Shown one piece after another: positions 25,620 through 34,170 of a stretch of 64,000 nucleotides of DNA. This DNA comes from Pigmentiphaga sp. NML080357 (GTDB lineage: Bacteria > Pseudomonadota > Gammaproteobacteria > Burkholderiales > Burkholderiaceae_B): positions 62,001-126,000 of the forward strand of contig NZ_NINW01000025.1 of assembly GCF_002188465.1 (NCBI RefSeq), given 5' to 3'. The translations under genes were made by a program, and so were the position numbers. The stretch's first letter is position 1, and each line of letters begins with the position of its first letter. The notes beneath the pieces are model-generated. The model was not told where the DNA came from. It worked only from the letters and a program-made list of their open reading frames with translations, and did no database searches.

Positions 25620-27302
25620 TCAGCGGTGTCGTTCGCTTCGGGCGCGCAGCTCGCTCAGCGTCGTGCGCGGCGTGATGGCCTCGGGGTCGATGCGCAGTTC
25701 GATCAAGGCCCCGTGCGGGGCGGCGAGCGCACGGTCGAAGCTCGCCGCGAAGTCTTCCGTCTTTTCCACCGTGTAGCCGGCGATGCCATAGGCGGCCGCC
25801 AGCGCGGCGAAGTCCGGATTTTCCAGCGTCGTGCCGAAGACCCGGCCGGGATAGTGGATCTCCTGGTGCATGCGTATGCTGCCGTACATGCCGTTGTTGA
25901 CGACGATGAAGATCACGCGCAAGCCGTACTGCTTCGCGGTCGCCAGTTCCTGGCTGTTCATCAGGAAGCAGCCGTCGCCGGCAAAGCAGACCACTCGCCG
26001 GTCCGGGTGGATGGCCGCCGCGGCGCAGGCGGCCGGAATCCCGTAGCCCATGACGCCGCTGGCGGGCGCGAGCTGGGTGCGAAAGCCGCGGTATTGGAAG
26101 AAGCGGTGGACCCAGCCGGTGTAGTTGCCCGCGCCATTGGTGACGATCGCGTCGGCGGGCAGCCGGTCGCGCACGTGCCGGACGACTTGGGCCAGGTTCA
26201 AGCTCCCCGGCATGGAAGGGGGGACGAGCGTCGCGCAATAGTCTGCATTGGCGGAGCGCGTCCAGTCGGCCCACGCCGGGTGCCGTGGTGGCTCGAGGCT
26301 CGCCGCGGCGAGCGCGAATTCGGCCATGCCCGCATTGATGGCCAGGTCGGGCCGATAGACCTTGCCGAGTTCGCCGATATCGGGATGGACATGGACGAAC
26401 CGGGCCTCCATCGAGGGGACGCCGAGCAAGGTGTACCCCGCGGTCGTGGTTTCGCCCAGGCGCGCGCCTACCGCGAGGATCAGGTCGGCCTGGCGAACCC
26501 GCTGCGCCAGCGATTCGGCAATCCCGACCCCGATGTCGCCGGCATAGCCGGGATGCGCATTGTCGAACAGGTCTTGCCGGCGAAAGGCCGTGCCGACGGG
26601 CAGCTGGAAGGCCTGCGCGAAAGCCTGGATGGCCGCGCAGGCTTCGGCGCTCCATCCGCCTCCGCCCAATATCATGAGCGGGCGCCGTGCCAGCTCGACC
26701 AGTTCGCGCAGGCGTGCCAGGTCGGCAACGCCGGGCTGCGGTTGTACCGGCACGAAGGGCCGGCTGTCGGGCAGGTCCAGGTGCCGGTAGAGCACGTCCT
26801 CGGGCAAGCCGACGACGACGGGGCCCGGGCGGCCCGAGACGGCGGCCTGGAACGCCCGGTTCATCATCTCGGGCAAGCGTTCCAGGTGGTCGACCTGCGT
26901 GACCCATTTCGCCAGCGAGCCGAATACGCTGCGCAGGTCGATCTCCTGCCAGGCCTGGCGCTCCAGCAGCCGGGTGCCCACCTGCCCCACGAGCAGGACC
27001 ATGGGCGTCGAGTCCTGGCTTGCGGTGTGCACGCCGATGCTGGCATTGGTCGCGCCCGGTCCGCGGGTGACCAGGCAGACGCCGGGCTTGCCGGTCAGTT
27101 TTCCGTAGGCCTCCGCCATGTGCGCCGCCGCGCCCTCCTGGCGGCAGACGATCGTCCTGATGGCGTCGCTGGACGCGTGCAGCGCGTCCAATGCGGGCAG
27201 GAAACTCTCGCCGGGTACGCAGAAGGCGTGGTCGACGCCGTGTATCTTGAGCGCATCGACGAGGATCTGGCCGCCGGTTCGCAGGGAAGGGACTTGCAAC
27301 AT
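25620..27302 (-). CDS. Thiamine-diphosphate enzyme (acetolactate synthase/benzoylformate decarboxylase superfamily), second
   Basis: A 560-residue three-domain ThDP enzyme. The activating glutamate is E56 in CRQEGAAAHMAEAYG, and the cofactor motif runs from GDG (442-444) to NN (469-470). GPGATNA at 81-87 and the central transhydrogenase-fold domain (about 190-330) resemble acetolactate synthases, but many 2-ketoacid decarboxylases share this layout, and class-specific residues do not decide. Placed immediately upstream of the DpgC-like oxygenase gene (60 bp), it is a good candidate to decarboxylate an arylglyoxylate to the aldehyde. Direct evidence for that substrate is absent. Confidence 0.82.
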   Translation of the reverse strand: MLQVPSLRTGGQILVDALKIHGVDHAFCVPGESFLPALDALHASSDAIRTIVCRQEGAAAHMAEAYGKLTGKPGVCLVTRGPGATNASIGVHTASQDSTPMVLLVGQVGTRLLERQAWQEIDLRSVFGSLAKWVTQVDHLERLPEMMNRAFQAAVSGRPGPVVVGLPEDVLYRHLDLPDSRPFVPVQPQPGVADLARLRELVELARRPLMILGGGGWSAEACAAIQAFAQAFQLPVGTAFRRQDLFDNAHPGYAGDIGVGIAESLAQRVRQADLILAVGARLGETTTAGYTLLGVPSMEARFVHVHPDIGELGKVYRPDLAINAGMAEFALAAASLEPPRHPAWADWTRSANADYCATLVPPSMPGSLNLAQVVRHVRDRLPADAIVTNGAGNYTGWVHRFFQYRGFRTQLAPASGVMGYGIPAACAAAAIHPDRRVVCFAGDGCFLMNSQELATAKQYGLRVIFIVVNNGMYGSIRMHQEIHYPGRVFGTTLENPDFAALAAAYGIAGYTVEKTEDFAASFDRALAAPHGALIELRIDPEAITPRTTLSELRARSERHR

Positions 27303-27338
27303 CGGATGCTCCGGATGCGGATGGATGGAGATGGCGGG

Positions 27339-28325
27339 TCAGTCGGCGGTCGCGCCGGATTCCTTGATGACCTTCGACCAGCGCCGGGCCTCGGCGCGCA
27401 CGTGCGCCGCCATTTCCTCCGGTGTGCTGGGGTTGGCTTCCAGGCTGACTTCCTTGAGCTTCTCCACGAAGGACGGGTCGGTCAGGACGGTGTTGAGCGC
27501 CTGGTTCATGCGGGCGACGACGTGCCTGGGCAGGCTGGCCTGCCCGACCATGCCGAACCAGACGCTGGTGGTGAGGTTCGGATAGCCCGCCTCGGTAACC
27601 GTGGGAACGTCGGGAAGCTGGAACCAGCGCTGCTTGGAGGTCACGGCAATGGGGCGGACCTTGCCGGCCTGGATCTGCGGCAGCAGCTGCGGAAGGTTGT
27701 CGGTGTTGAACTGGACCTCGCCCGCCAGCAGGGCCTGCATGGCCGGGCCGTTGCCGCGGTAGGGAACGTGCAGGATTTCGATCTTGGCCAGCGTCTTGAT
27801 CAATTCGTTCAGCAGATGGCCCGTGCTGCCTATGCCGGCGCTGGAGTACGCCACCTTGCCGGGATGGGCCCTGGCATGCTCGATGAGCTCGCTGAGCGAA
27901 GTCACCTTCAGCGACGGCGAGACCACGATGGCGTTCGGCGTCTGGGTCGCGAGCCCGATCGAAACAAAGTCCTTTTCGGCGTCGTAGCCCAGGTCCGTCT
28001 TGTACAGATAGGGATTGATCGACAACTGGGACGGCGTGATCATCATGAAGAAATGATCGTCGGGCGACGATTTGGCGAAATACGCCGCTCCCACCGAACC
28101 GGCGGCGCCGCCCCGGTTCTCGACCACCACCGGCTGGCCCAGGGTTTGCGACAGTCTCTGCGCGATGAGGCGGCTCGCGATGTCGGTCGAGCCGCCGGCG
28201 GCGTAGGGAACCAGCAGCCGGATCGGCCTTTGCGGCCAGGCCGGTTCTGCGGCCTGGGACGACGCCGGGACGAGCAGTGCCAGCAGGATGCCGGCCCACC
28301 AGGTGCGTTGACGGAATCGGTGCAT
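27339..28325 (-). CDS. Bug-family periplasmic solute receptor
   Basis: A 328-residue Bug receptor. The ATG at 28325 (MHRFRQRTWWAGILLALLV) has GAGGAG upstream and begins a signal peptide ending near SSQAAEPAW. PYAAGGSTDIASRL and ENRGGAAGSVGAAY are the two family loops. It lies between ligase 2 (65 bp) and the second ThDP gene (36 bp), inside the operon, so it probably captures the aromatic acid consumed by the pathway. The membrane partner is not encoded nearby. Confidence 0.9.
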   Translation of the reverse strand: MHRFRQRTWWAGILLALLVPASSQAAEPAWPQRPIRLLVPYAAGGSTDIASRLIAQRLSQTLGQPVVVENRGGAAGSVGAAYFAKSSPDDHFFMMITPSQLSINPYLYKTDLGYDAEKDFVSIGLATQTPNAIVVSPSLKVTSLSELIEHARAHPGKVAYSSAGIGSTGHLLNELIKTLAKIEILHVPYRGNGPAMQALLAGEVQFNTDNLPQLLPQIQAGKVRPIAVTSKQRWFQLPDVPTVTEAGYPNLTTSVWFGMVGQASLPRHVVARMNQALNTVLTDPSFVEKLKEVSLEANPSTPEEMAAHVRAEARRWSKVIKESGATAD

Positions 28326-28390
28326 GGAAGTCTCCTCGTTATCGATTTCTTCGGGCGGCATGGCGCCCATGCCGGCGGTCGGCCGGCGTG

Positions 28391-29938
28391 TCAGCGGGTT
28401 TCCCTGGTCTCGAGATACGCTCGCCGCAACTCGTCCTTGCGGACCTTGCCGAGCGACGATCGGGGCAGCGCGTCGACGAACATGAATTGCCGCGGGATCT
28501 TGTATCCGCCGAGATGGCGCCGGCAGAACTCGATGATCTCCGCCGGCGCCGGGCGCGCCGCCGAAGGCACGACGACCGCCAGCAGCGCCTCGCCGTACTT
28601 GGTGTCCGGTATGCCGACGACGGCGGCATCGGCCACGTCCGGATGCAGGGCCAGCACGGATTCCACTTCCCGCGTGTAGACGTTCTCGCCGCCTGTGATC
28701 ACCATGTCTTTCTTGCGGTCGAGAACGTGCAGGTAGCCGTCCTCGTCCAGGCGGCCGATGTCGCCCGTGTGCAGCCAGCCGTCCCGGAAGGTCGCCGCGT
28801 TTTCCTGCGGCCGGTTGTGATAGCCGGCCGCCACCTGCGGCCCGGACACGGCGATCTCGCCCGGCTGGCCGGGCGCGGCCTCGTTGCCGTCATCGTCGAG
28901 AAACCGGATGGAGGTGGCGGGCAGCAGCCGGCCGGCGGACTTCAGGAGTTCGGGCCGTTCGCGCAGCGCGAACCGATGGGTCGCCTCGTCGAGGATCGCC
29001 AGGTAGGGAGACGTTTCCGTCAGGCCATAGCACTGGTGGAAGCCGACGTGAGCGAAGCGGTCCATGGCCTTGCGCAGCGATTGTTCGTCCATGGGCGCGG
29101 TGCCGTAGCTGATCAGCCGCAGCCGGGACAGGTCGTGGCGGTCCACGCCGGCTTCCTTGAGAATGCCGATGATCATGGTGGGCACCAGGCTGGCGATCGT
29201 GACGCCGCGCTGCTCGATGGCCTCGAGCACGCCCCGGGGCGAGAATTCGCTCAGGTAGGTATGGCCGCCTCCGAACATCGTGACGACGGTGGCCTTCAGG
29301 TCGGTGGAGTGGAACATCGGCGAGACGTGCAGGTAGACGTCGTCCGGGCAAGGCGACATCACGCGGGCCAGCTGCAGCGCGTTGGCGACGATGTTGCGAT
29401 GCGTGAGCCTGACGCCCTTGCCGCGCCCGGTGGTGCCGCCGGTATAGAGCAACAGTGCCTCGTCGCCTTCCTGGCAGCCATGGGCGGATGCGCGCGGGCT
29501 GGCACGGAGCAGGTCCGCCATGGTCGCAAGCTCCGCCGACCCGCCCCGCAACCGGACGCGAATGGCCCGCGACCGCCACGAGGCCAGCGGCGGCTGCTCC
29601 AGGAGCGGCATGAAGTCGTCGTCCAGCATGACGGCCTTGCACTGCGCATCTTCCAGCATGGCGGCGATCTCGGCGGGAGCCAGGCGGAAATTCAGCGGCG
29701 CCGGTACGACGCCCGACCAGAAGCCCGCCAGCAGCAACTGGGCATGGTCCACCGAATTGCGGCACAGCGTGGCGAACCGATCGCCGGGGTTCAGGCCCAG
29801 TTCCCGGAGCATGCCGGCGGTGCGGGCCACGCGGTCGAGATAGTCGTTCCAGCTCAGGTCGCCCGACGGATCGATGATCGCCTTGCGCCGGCCGTAGGCC
29901 TGGACGGTGTTTTTCAGTAGATGGGGAAGGGTCAGCAC
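28391..29938 (-). CDS. Acyl-CoA/aryl-CoA ligase 2 (AMP-forming)
   Basis: A 515-residue AMP-forming CoA ligase and the first gene after the operator-bearing promoter at 29972-30026. The P-loop YTGGTTGRGKG, the YGLTETSP motif, the full hinge motif DRKKDMVITGGENVYTREVE and the catalytic lysine in SSLGKVRKDEL are intact, so this is the copy most likely to be fully active. It shares long identical stretches with ligase 1 (for example TGGTTGRGKGVRLTHRN), showing an old duplication inside the cluster. It would activate the imported acid, in the model an arylacetate, to its CoA thioester. Confidence 0.88.
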   Translation of the reverse strand: MLTLPHLLKNTVQAYGRRKAIIDPSGDLSWNDYLDRVARTAGMLRELGLNPGDRFATLCRNSVDHAQLLLAGFWSGVVPAPLNFRLAPAEIAAMLEDAQCKAVMLDDDFMPLLEQPPLASWRSRAIRVRLRGGSAELATMADLLRASPRASAHGCQEGDEALLLYTGGTTGRGKGVRLTHRNIVANALQLARVMSPCPDDVYLHVSPMFHSTDLKATVVTMFGGGHTYLSEFSPRGVLEAIEQRGVTIASLVPTMIIGILKEAGVDRHDLSRLRLISYGTAPMDEQSLRKAMDRFAHVGFHQCYGLTETSPYLAILDEATHRFALRERPELLKSAGRLLPATSIRFLDDDGNEAAPGQPGEIAVSGPQVAAGYHNRPQENAATFRDGWLHTGDIGRLDEDGYLHVLDRKKDMVITGGENVYTREVESVLALHPDVADAAVVGIPDTKYGEALLAVVVPSAARPAPAEIIEFCRRHLGGYKIPRQFMFVDALPRSSLGKVRKDELRRAYLETRETR

Positions 29939-29971
29939 GCCTGCATCTGCCGGTGGGAAACGATGCAGAAA

Positions 29972-30026
29972 ATGATAGAGAGGGGGGCTTGCCGAGACCC
30001 TACCGCCCAGTCCTGCGACCTACCCC
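29972..30026 (-). promoter_or_regulatory. Promoter with direct-repeat operator upstream of ligase 2
   Basis: Read on the minus strand: GGGGTAGGT (30026-30018), 13 bp, GGTAGGGT (30004-29997), 19 bp, TATCAT (29977-29972) as a -10 box, then about 34 bp to the ligase 2 ATG. GGTAGG recurs with a 20-bp period, as in AraC-family operators, and the proximal box overlaps where a -35 should be. The same elements with identical spacings occur at 34014-34068. An A/T-rich stretch and CCGAC precede the box in both. Confidence 0.8.
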
Positions 30027-30041
30027 GGAGTCGGATTTTTT

Positions 30042-31010
30042 CTAGAGGGCCAGATTCAGTGTCTTGATGAGCCGGCTGAATTTTCCCTGTTCTTCCTCGA
30101 GAAATGCCCCGGGCGAGCCCGTGTCCGGGATATCGATGCCCTCCTTGGCCATCGCGGCCTGGAACCCGGGATCGCGCAGGACTTCGCGGACCTTGCCGCT
30201 CAACAATGACAGTATCGGCGCCGGCGTGCCGCGCGGGGCGAACAGGCCGCTCCAGTTGGAAAGAACGAAGTCGTCCAGGCCGGCTTCCTTCAAAGTCGGG
30301 ACATTGGGCAGCGTGGGCGACCGGGTGGCGCTGGTTACCGCATAGGCCTTGATTTCGCCGGCATCGATCAGGGCCTTGGACGGGAGGATCCCCGAGAAGT
30401 ACAGGTCCAGGTGCCCGCCCGCCACGTCGTTGGCCGCTTGCGCGCCGCCTTTGTAGGGCACGTGCTTGATGTCGAGCGCCGTGGATCGCTTGAGCCATTC
30501 GCCCGCGAGGTGGGCCGGGCTGCCGACCGCGCCGCCGAAATTGTAGTTACCCGGCTGGCGGGCGATCTCTTCGCGCAAGGCCTGGAAGTCGGCGGCCTTG
30601 AAGCTCTTCCGGCCGATGAGCACCAGGGGCGTCGAACCGACGATTGCAATCGGCTCGAAGTCACCGGGCTGGTACGACACCTTGCGCACCTGCGGAATGA
30701 TGACCATCTCCGTATTCAGCCCCAGCAGCAGCGTGTAGCCATCCGGCGCCGCGCGCGCGACCGACATGACGCCTATCGTGCCGCTGGCGCCCGGCCGGTT
30801 GACGACCACCACCGTCTGTCCCAGCTTGCGTTCCAGTCCCACTGCGAGATTGCGCGCGGCAAAATCGGTCGATCCGCCGGGCCCGTAGGGCACGATGATC
30901 TGGATGGGCTTCGACGGGTAGCTATCGCCGGCTTCCGAGCCGGGCGGGCAGGCGAGCAGCGCCGCCGCCGCGAGCAATGCAACCGTCGTTCGCCGTGTCT
31001 GGCTATTCAT
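30042..31010 (-). CDS. Bug-family periplasmic solute receptor
   Basis: A 322-residue Bug receptor starting at ATG 31010 (MNSQTRRTTVALLAAAALLA), with a signal peptide ending near GSEAGDSYP. PYGPGGSTDFAARN and NRPGASGTIGVM are the family loops; PDGYTLLLG follows. It is 16 bp downstream of the first ThDP gene and 103 bp upstream of ligase 2, with a promoter in that gap. Thus it probably belongs to a separate two-gene transcript with the ThDP enzyme, divergent from the AraC gene. Its ligand is unknown. Confidence 0.9.
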   Translation of the reverse strand: MNSQTRRTTVALLAAAALLACPPGSEAGDSYPSKPIQIIVPYGPGGSTDFAARNLAVGLERKLGQTVVVVNRPGASGTIGVMSVARAAPDGYTLLLGLNTEMVIIPQVRKVSYQPGDFEPIAIVGSTPLVLIGRKSFKAADFQALREEIARQPGNYNFGGAVGSPAHLAGEWLKRSTALDIKHVPYKGGAQAANDVAGGHLDLYFSGILPSKALIDAGEIKAYAVTSATRSPTLPNVPTLKEAGLDDFVLSNWSGLFAPRGTPAPILSLLSGKVREVLRDPGFQAAMAKEGIDIPDTGSPGAFLEEEQGKFSRLIKTLNLAL

Positions 31011-31026
31011 GATGATCTCCTTGAAG

Positions 31027-32760
31027 TCAGATCCGTACGACCTTGGCATGCAGGACGGCGGAGCGTCCCGTCTTGACCGCCTGGATGCATCGATCGAGTG
31101 CGGCGCCGACCTGCGCCGGGTCGTCGACGCGTTCGCCATGGGCGCCGAACGCCTCCCCCAGCTTGGCGAAGTCCGCGTTGCCCGGCAGTTCGGCCTCGTA
31201 GGCGTCCTGCCGTCTTGCACTGCCGTCCGGATAGACGCGCAAGGTCGACTCCTTGACCGCGGACCATCCGGCGTTGTCGACGACGAGCGTCAGGATGGGC
31301 AGTCCATAGAAACTCGAGACGGCCAGGACGGAGCTCGGGATGTTGAAGTAGAGACTGCCGTCTCCCACCACCTGCACCGCCATCAGGTCCGGATCGGCCA
31401 GCCGTGCGCCCAGGGCCATGGCCCCGGAGGCGCCGAGCCCGCCGCCGCCGACTCGCACCAGGGTGCCGGGCAGAGGACGGGTGAGCTGTTCCATGAGGGC
31501 GGGGGAGTTGCGCACGGCTTCGTTGAAGACCATGTCTTCGGGCCGCAGGCGCTTGCCGAGTTCCGCGAACAGGAAGTGAGGATTGATCTGGCCCGGCGTG
31601 CCCGGATCGGCGGCCTTGTCCCGCGCCTTGTGCCGGCGCTGCTCGTTCTCGGCGGCGATGCGCGCGTTGCGCGCATCGACCGCACCGGCGAATGCCGGCG
31701 TGGACCTTGCCTCGAGCGCCTCGGCCAATTGTTCGAGGATGCGCGCGCTGTCGCCCTGGATCCGGGCGTTCGCGGGAAAGCTCCACATCGGCGAGGCCGC
31801 CTTCAGCGCGTCGACGTCGACCTGCGCCCAGAACGTGCGGGCGTGCGGCCGGACGTCGCGCGAGAACCAGGGCACGTCCGTGTCCACGAGCAGTCCGACG
31901 TCGGCAGCCTGGATCGAGCCGCCCGGCTGGAACCCGCAGAAATTCGGGCCTTCATGCGATATGTTGTTGACCGGATTCGATTCGAAGACGCGTATGCCGG
32001 CCAGGCGCGCCAGGCGCTCGATGGCCGCCGAGGTACGGCGATTGCGGCCGCCGAACGAGGTGATCAGGATAGGGTGCTCGGCCGCCAGGAGGCGTTCGGC
32101 CACGGTGTCGAGCTGGCGCGGATCGGCGCCAGTGGGAGCGATGGCGCCGAATTGCGCCTCCGGATAGGACTTGACGCGGTCTATCGGCCAGGGTTCGGCC
32201 AGCGTTTCGCGCGGCAGCATCAAGTACACGGGACCGCGGGGCTCGCTCTGCATGAGGGCCTGGGCACGGCGCAGCGCTTCTTTCACCACGATGCCGGAAG
32301 GCAAGGTCCATTCCCACTTGACGAAGGGGCGGACGAGGCTGCCTTGGTCGAACGGCTCCTGGATGTAGTGCACGTAGTTGTCGCGCGTGCCCGGCAGCTC
32401 TCCCGCCGAGGTGAAGGGTGCCTTGCCGGCCATCAGGAGAACGGGCAGGCGGCTGCGGAAGAGGTTGTGCATGGCCATCGAGGCGTTGGCCGTGCCGACG
32501 TCGACGTGGACCAGCACCCCCTGGCCTCGGCCTGTCACCAGGGCGTAGCCCGCGGCCATGTGCGCGGCCGTGTTCTCGTGCGGGCAGCGGATCACCTGCG
32601 GCGCCTTTTCGCCCTGTTCGCGCCGGCGCGCCAGTTCTTCGATGATGGGCGCGTGGTCGGTCCCCATGTTGCAAAACAGGTAATCGACGCCGATCTCCGT
32701 CAGGCCTTCCAGCAGGAAGCCGGCGGTGGTGCGCGTATCGTCTGTGAGAGCGTGCTGCAT
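31027..32760 (-). CDS. Thiamine-diphosphate-requiring enzyme, first
   Basis: A 577-residue ThDP enzyme distantly related to acetolactate synthase. The catalytic glutamate is E62 in CPHENTAAHMAAGYA; the cofactor motif starts GDGSLYFN and ends DN rather than the usual NN. It begins MQHALTDDTRTTAGFLLEGL at ATG 32760. It differs strongly from the second ThDP enzyme (25620-27302), so the cluster has two non-redundant C-C cleaving or forming steps, for example one decarboxylase and one ligase or decarboxylase of a different acid. It heads a transcript divergent from the AraC regulator gene. Confidence 0.82.
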   Translation of the reverse strand: MQHALTDDTRTTAGFLLEGLTEIGVDYLFCNMGTDHAPIIEELARRREQGEKAPQVIRCPHENTAAHMAAGYALVTGRGQGVLVHVDVGTANASMAMHNLFRSRLPVLLMAGKAPFTSAGELPGTRDNYVHYIQEPFDQGSLVRPFVKWEWTLPSGIVVKEALRRAQALMQSEPRGPVYLMLPRETLAEPWPIDRVKSYPEAQFGAIAPTGADPRQLDTVAERLLAAEHPILITSFGGRNRRTSAAIERLARLAGIRVFESNPVNNISHEGPNFCGFQPGGSIQAADVGLLVDTDVPWFSRDVRPHARTFWAQVDVDALKAASPMWSFPANARIQGDSARILEQLAEALEARSTPAFAGAVDARNARIAAENEQRRHKARDKAADPGTPGQINPHFLFAELGKRLRPEDMVFNEAVRNSPALMEQLTRPLPGTLVRVGGGGLGASGAMALGARLADPDLMAVQVVGDGSLYFNIPSSVLAVSSFYGLPILTLVVDNAGWSAVKESTLRVYPDGSARRQDAYEAELPGNADFAKLGEAFGAHGERVDDPAQVGAALDRCIQAVKTGRSAVLHAKVVRI

Positions 32761-33123
32761 GAGTTGGACGCCACCTCCGGGGCATGGGCTGGTCTCGTGG
32801 CGGGATGATAGGAAGCGCCCCCGGGGAGGGGCCATACCATCCAGTCGGATATTGGCGTGCGGCACGGGATCCGCGGCGTGGCAGGCTTCGGGATTGCCCG
32901 GGGGAGAGGCACGCGCATGCCCCGTTCGCGACAGGAAAAATCACCGTGGAGGCGTGGCTCGTGAAAAAAACTGACACGGCCTTCCCACGGCGGCGCGCAT
33001 GGCTGGATCGGCGCTTTTTTTCTGGATATTCTCAAGACCCCGACCAAGGGGCGCAGCGCCGCGCGGCGCTGCCGCGCGGACAAGAACAGGCCGGGAAACG
33101 CGACTCGGACAGCGGAGGCAGGA
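32761..33123. promoter_or_regulatory. 363-bp divergent region between ThDP gene and araC-like gene
   Basis: Both promoters of the divergent pair should lie here. I found no second copy of the GGGGTAGGT/GGTAGGGT operator, no clear terminator and no ORF with family support. A GGAGG at 33113-33117 is the ribosome binding site of the AraC gene. Nothing else can be supported. Confidence 0.4.
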
Positions 33124-33975
33124 ATGACCAAGGCCGTCAGGCTCTATCAAGGCGCTTTCGGGCGTGCGTCCATGCTCGATTCCGACCATGACCTGGTCAC
33201 CCACGCTCATCCGCAATGCCACGTGCTGGTGAAGGTCGCCGGCGCGGACGCCTTCTACAGAGTGCGAGGCGAAACCGTACGGCTATCCGAGGACTCGCTG
33301 GTTCTGGTCAACGCCTGGGAGCCGCATTCCAAGCTGCAGCCGCGGGAGGGCGAGCGCACCACCGTCCTGATCCTCTGCATGGAACCGGCCTGGCTGGCGG
33401 AACACGACCCCCTGCTCTCGGGTAGCGGCATGCCGGACTTCTTTCCCTCTGCCCAGGTGCGGGTGCCGCTGTCCATCCGCAAACTCGTGGACCGGCTGGT
33501 GCTCGAAGTGCTCGGCTCGTCTCCCACCGGCCTGCCCAACCGGGCGGTCGAAGCGGCGCTGTCGGACTTCATGCTCGCGATCACGCACCTCTTCGCGGTG
33601 CGGCGCAACTGGATCGACACCTACAGGCTGAAGATGCGCCATCGTCCGGATGCGCGCATCGCACGGGCAATCCAGTACATCGGGGACCACCTGGACCAGA
33701 CCATTACCTGCGAAGAGCTGGCCGGCCTGCACAGCCTGTCGCGCCAGCATTTCTTCTCGCTCTTCCGCCAGTACACGAACATGTCTCCCATCCTGTACAT
33801 GAACACGCTGCGCATGGAGAGCGCGTTCAAGACACTGACCGAATGCTCGACCTCGGTGAACGTGCTGGCCGACGACCTGGGGTTTTCCGAACCGCATCAT
33901 TTCACGCGTTTCTTCCGCCGCAATCTCGGCATTCCTCCCAGCCAGTACCGGCGGGGCGTCGCGCTGATTGCCTGA
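33124..33975 (+). CDS. AraC-family transcriptional regulator
   Basis: A 283-residue regulator with an N-terminal cupin sensor (THAHPQCHVLVKV around 26-38) and a C-terminal AraC double helix-turn-helix (about 178-280: ITCEELAGLHSLSRQHFFSLFRQ and the LADDLGFSEPHHFTRFFRR motif). GGAGG lies 6 bp before the ATG. It is divergent from the minus-strand catabolic cluster. Direct-repeat operators of AraC-like 20-bp period lie upstream of ligase 2 and of the Bug gene at 34171, so this protein is the best candidate activator of both, responding to the pathway's substrate. Confidence 0.9.
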   Translation: MTKAVRLYQGAFGRASMLDSDHDLVTHAHPQCHVLVKVAGADAFYRVRGETVRLSEDSLVLVNAWEPHSKLQPREGERTTVLILCMEPAWLAEHDPLLSGSGMPDFFPSAQVRVPLSIRKLVDRLVLEVLGSSPTGLPNRAVEAALSDFMLAITHLFAVRRNWIDTYRLKMRHRPDARIARAIQYIGDHLDQTITCEELAGLHSLSRQHFFSLFRQYTNMSPILYMNTLRMESAFKTLTECSTSVNVLADDLGFSEPHHFTRFFRRNLGIPPSQYRRGVALIA

Positions 33976-34013
33976 TTCCCGCGCATGGACGGGCTCATAA
34001 ATAAACCGACGCT

Positions 34014-34068
34014 GGGGTAGGTTTCCGCACTTGCGGGTAGGGTGCCGCAACACGCGCGTGCCTATATT
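34014..34068 (+). promoter_or_regulatory. Promoter with direct-repeat operator upstream of Bug gene
   Basis: GGGGTAGGT (34014-34022), 13 bp, GGTAGGGT (34036-34043), 19 bp, TATATT (34063-34068) as -10. The two boxes and all spacings are identical to those at 29972-30026 on the other strand, while the intervening bases differ. The Bug ATG is about 100 bp downstream. The araC-like gene ends 39 bp upstream. Confidence 0.8.
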
Positions 34069-34170
34069 TTCGTCCAGGCCTGCATGCCGTCCGGCATGCG
34101 GCGACATCATCGAACGGGACAGCGCCTTCCCGCGAAGGCTTCGAGAGCCCGAGACATGGAGACGACGACA

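Noticed and set aside
24081-28679. Plus-strand open frame of 1532 codons across the DpgC cluster
   Set aside because: It runs antisense to four well-supported genes and its translation is His/Asp/Arg-rich without domains, typical of an antisense shadow.
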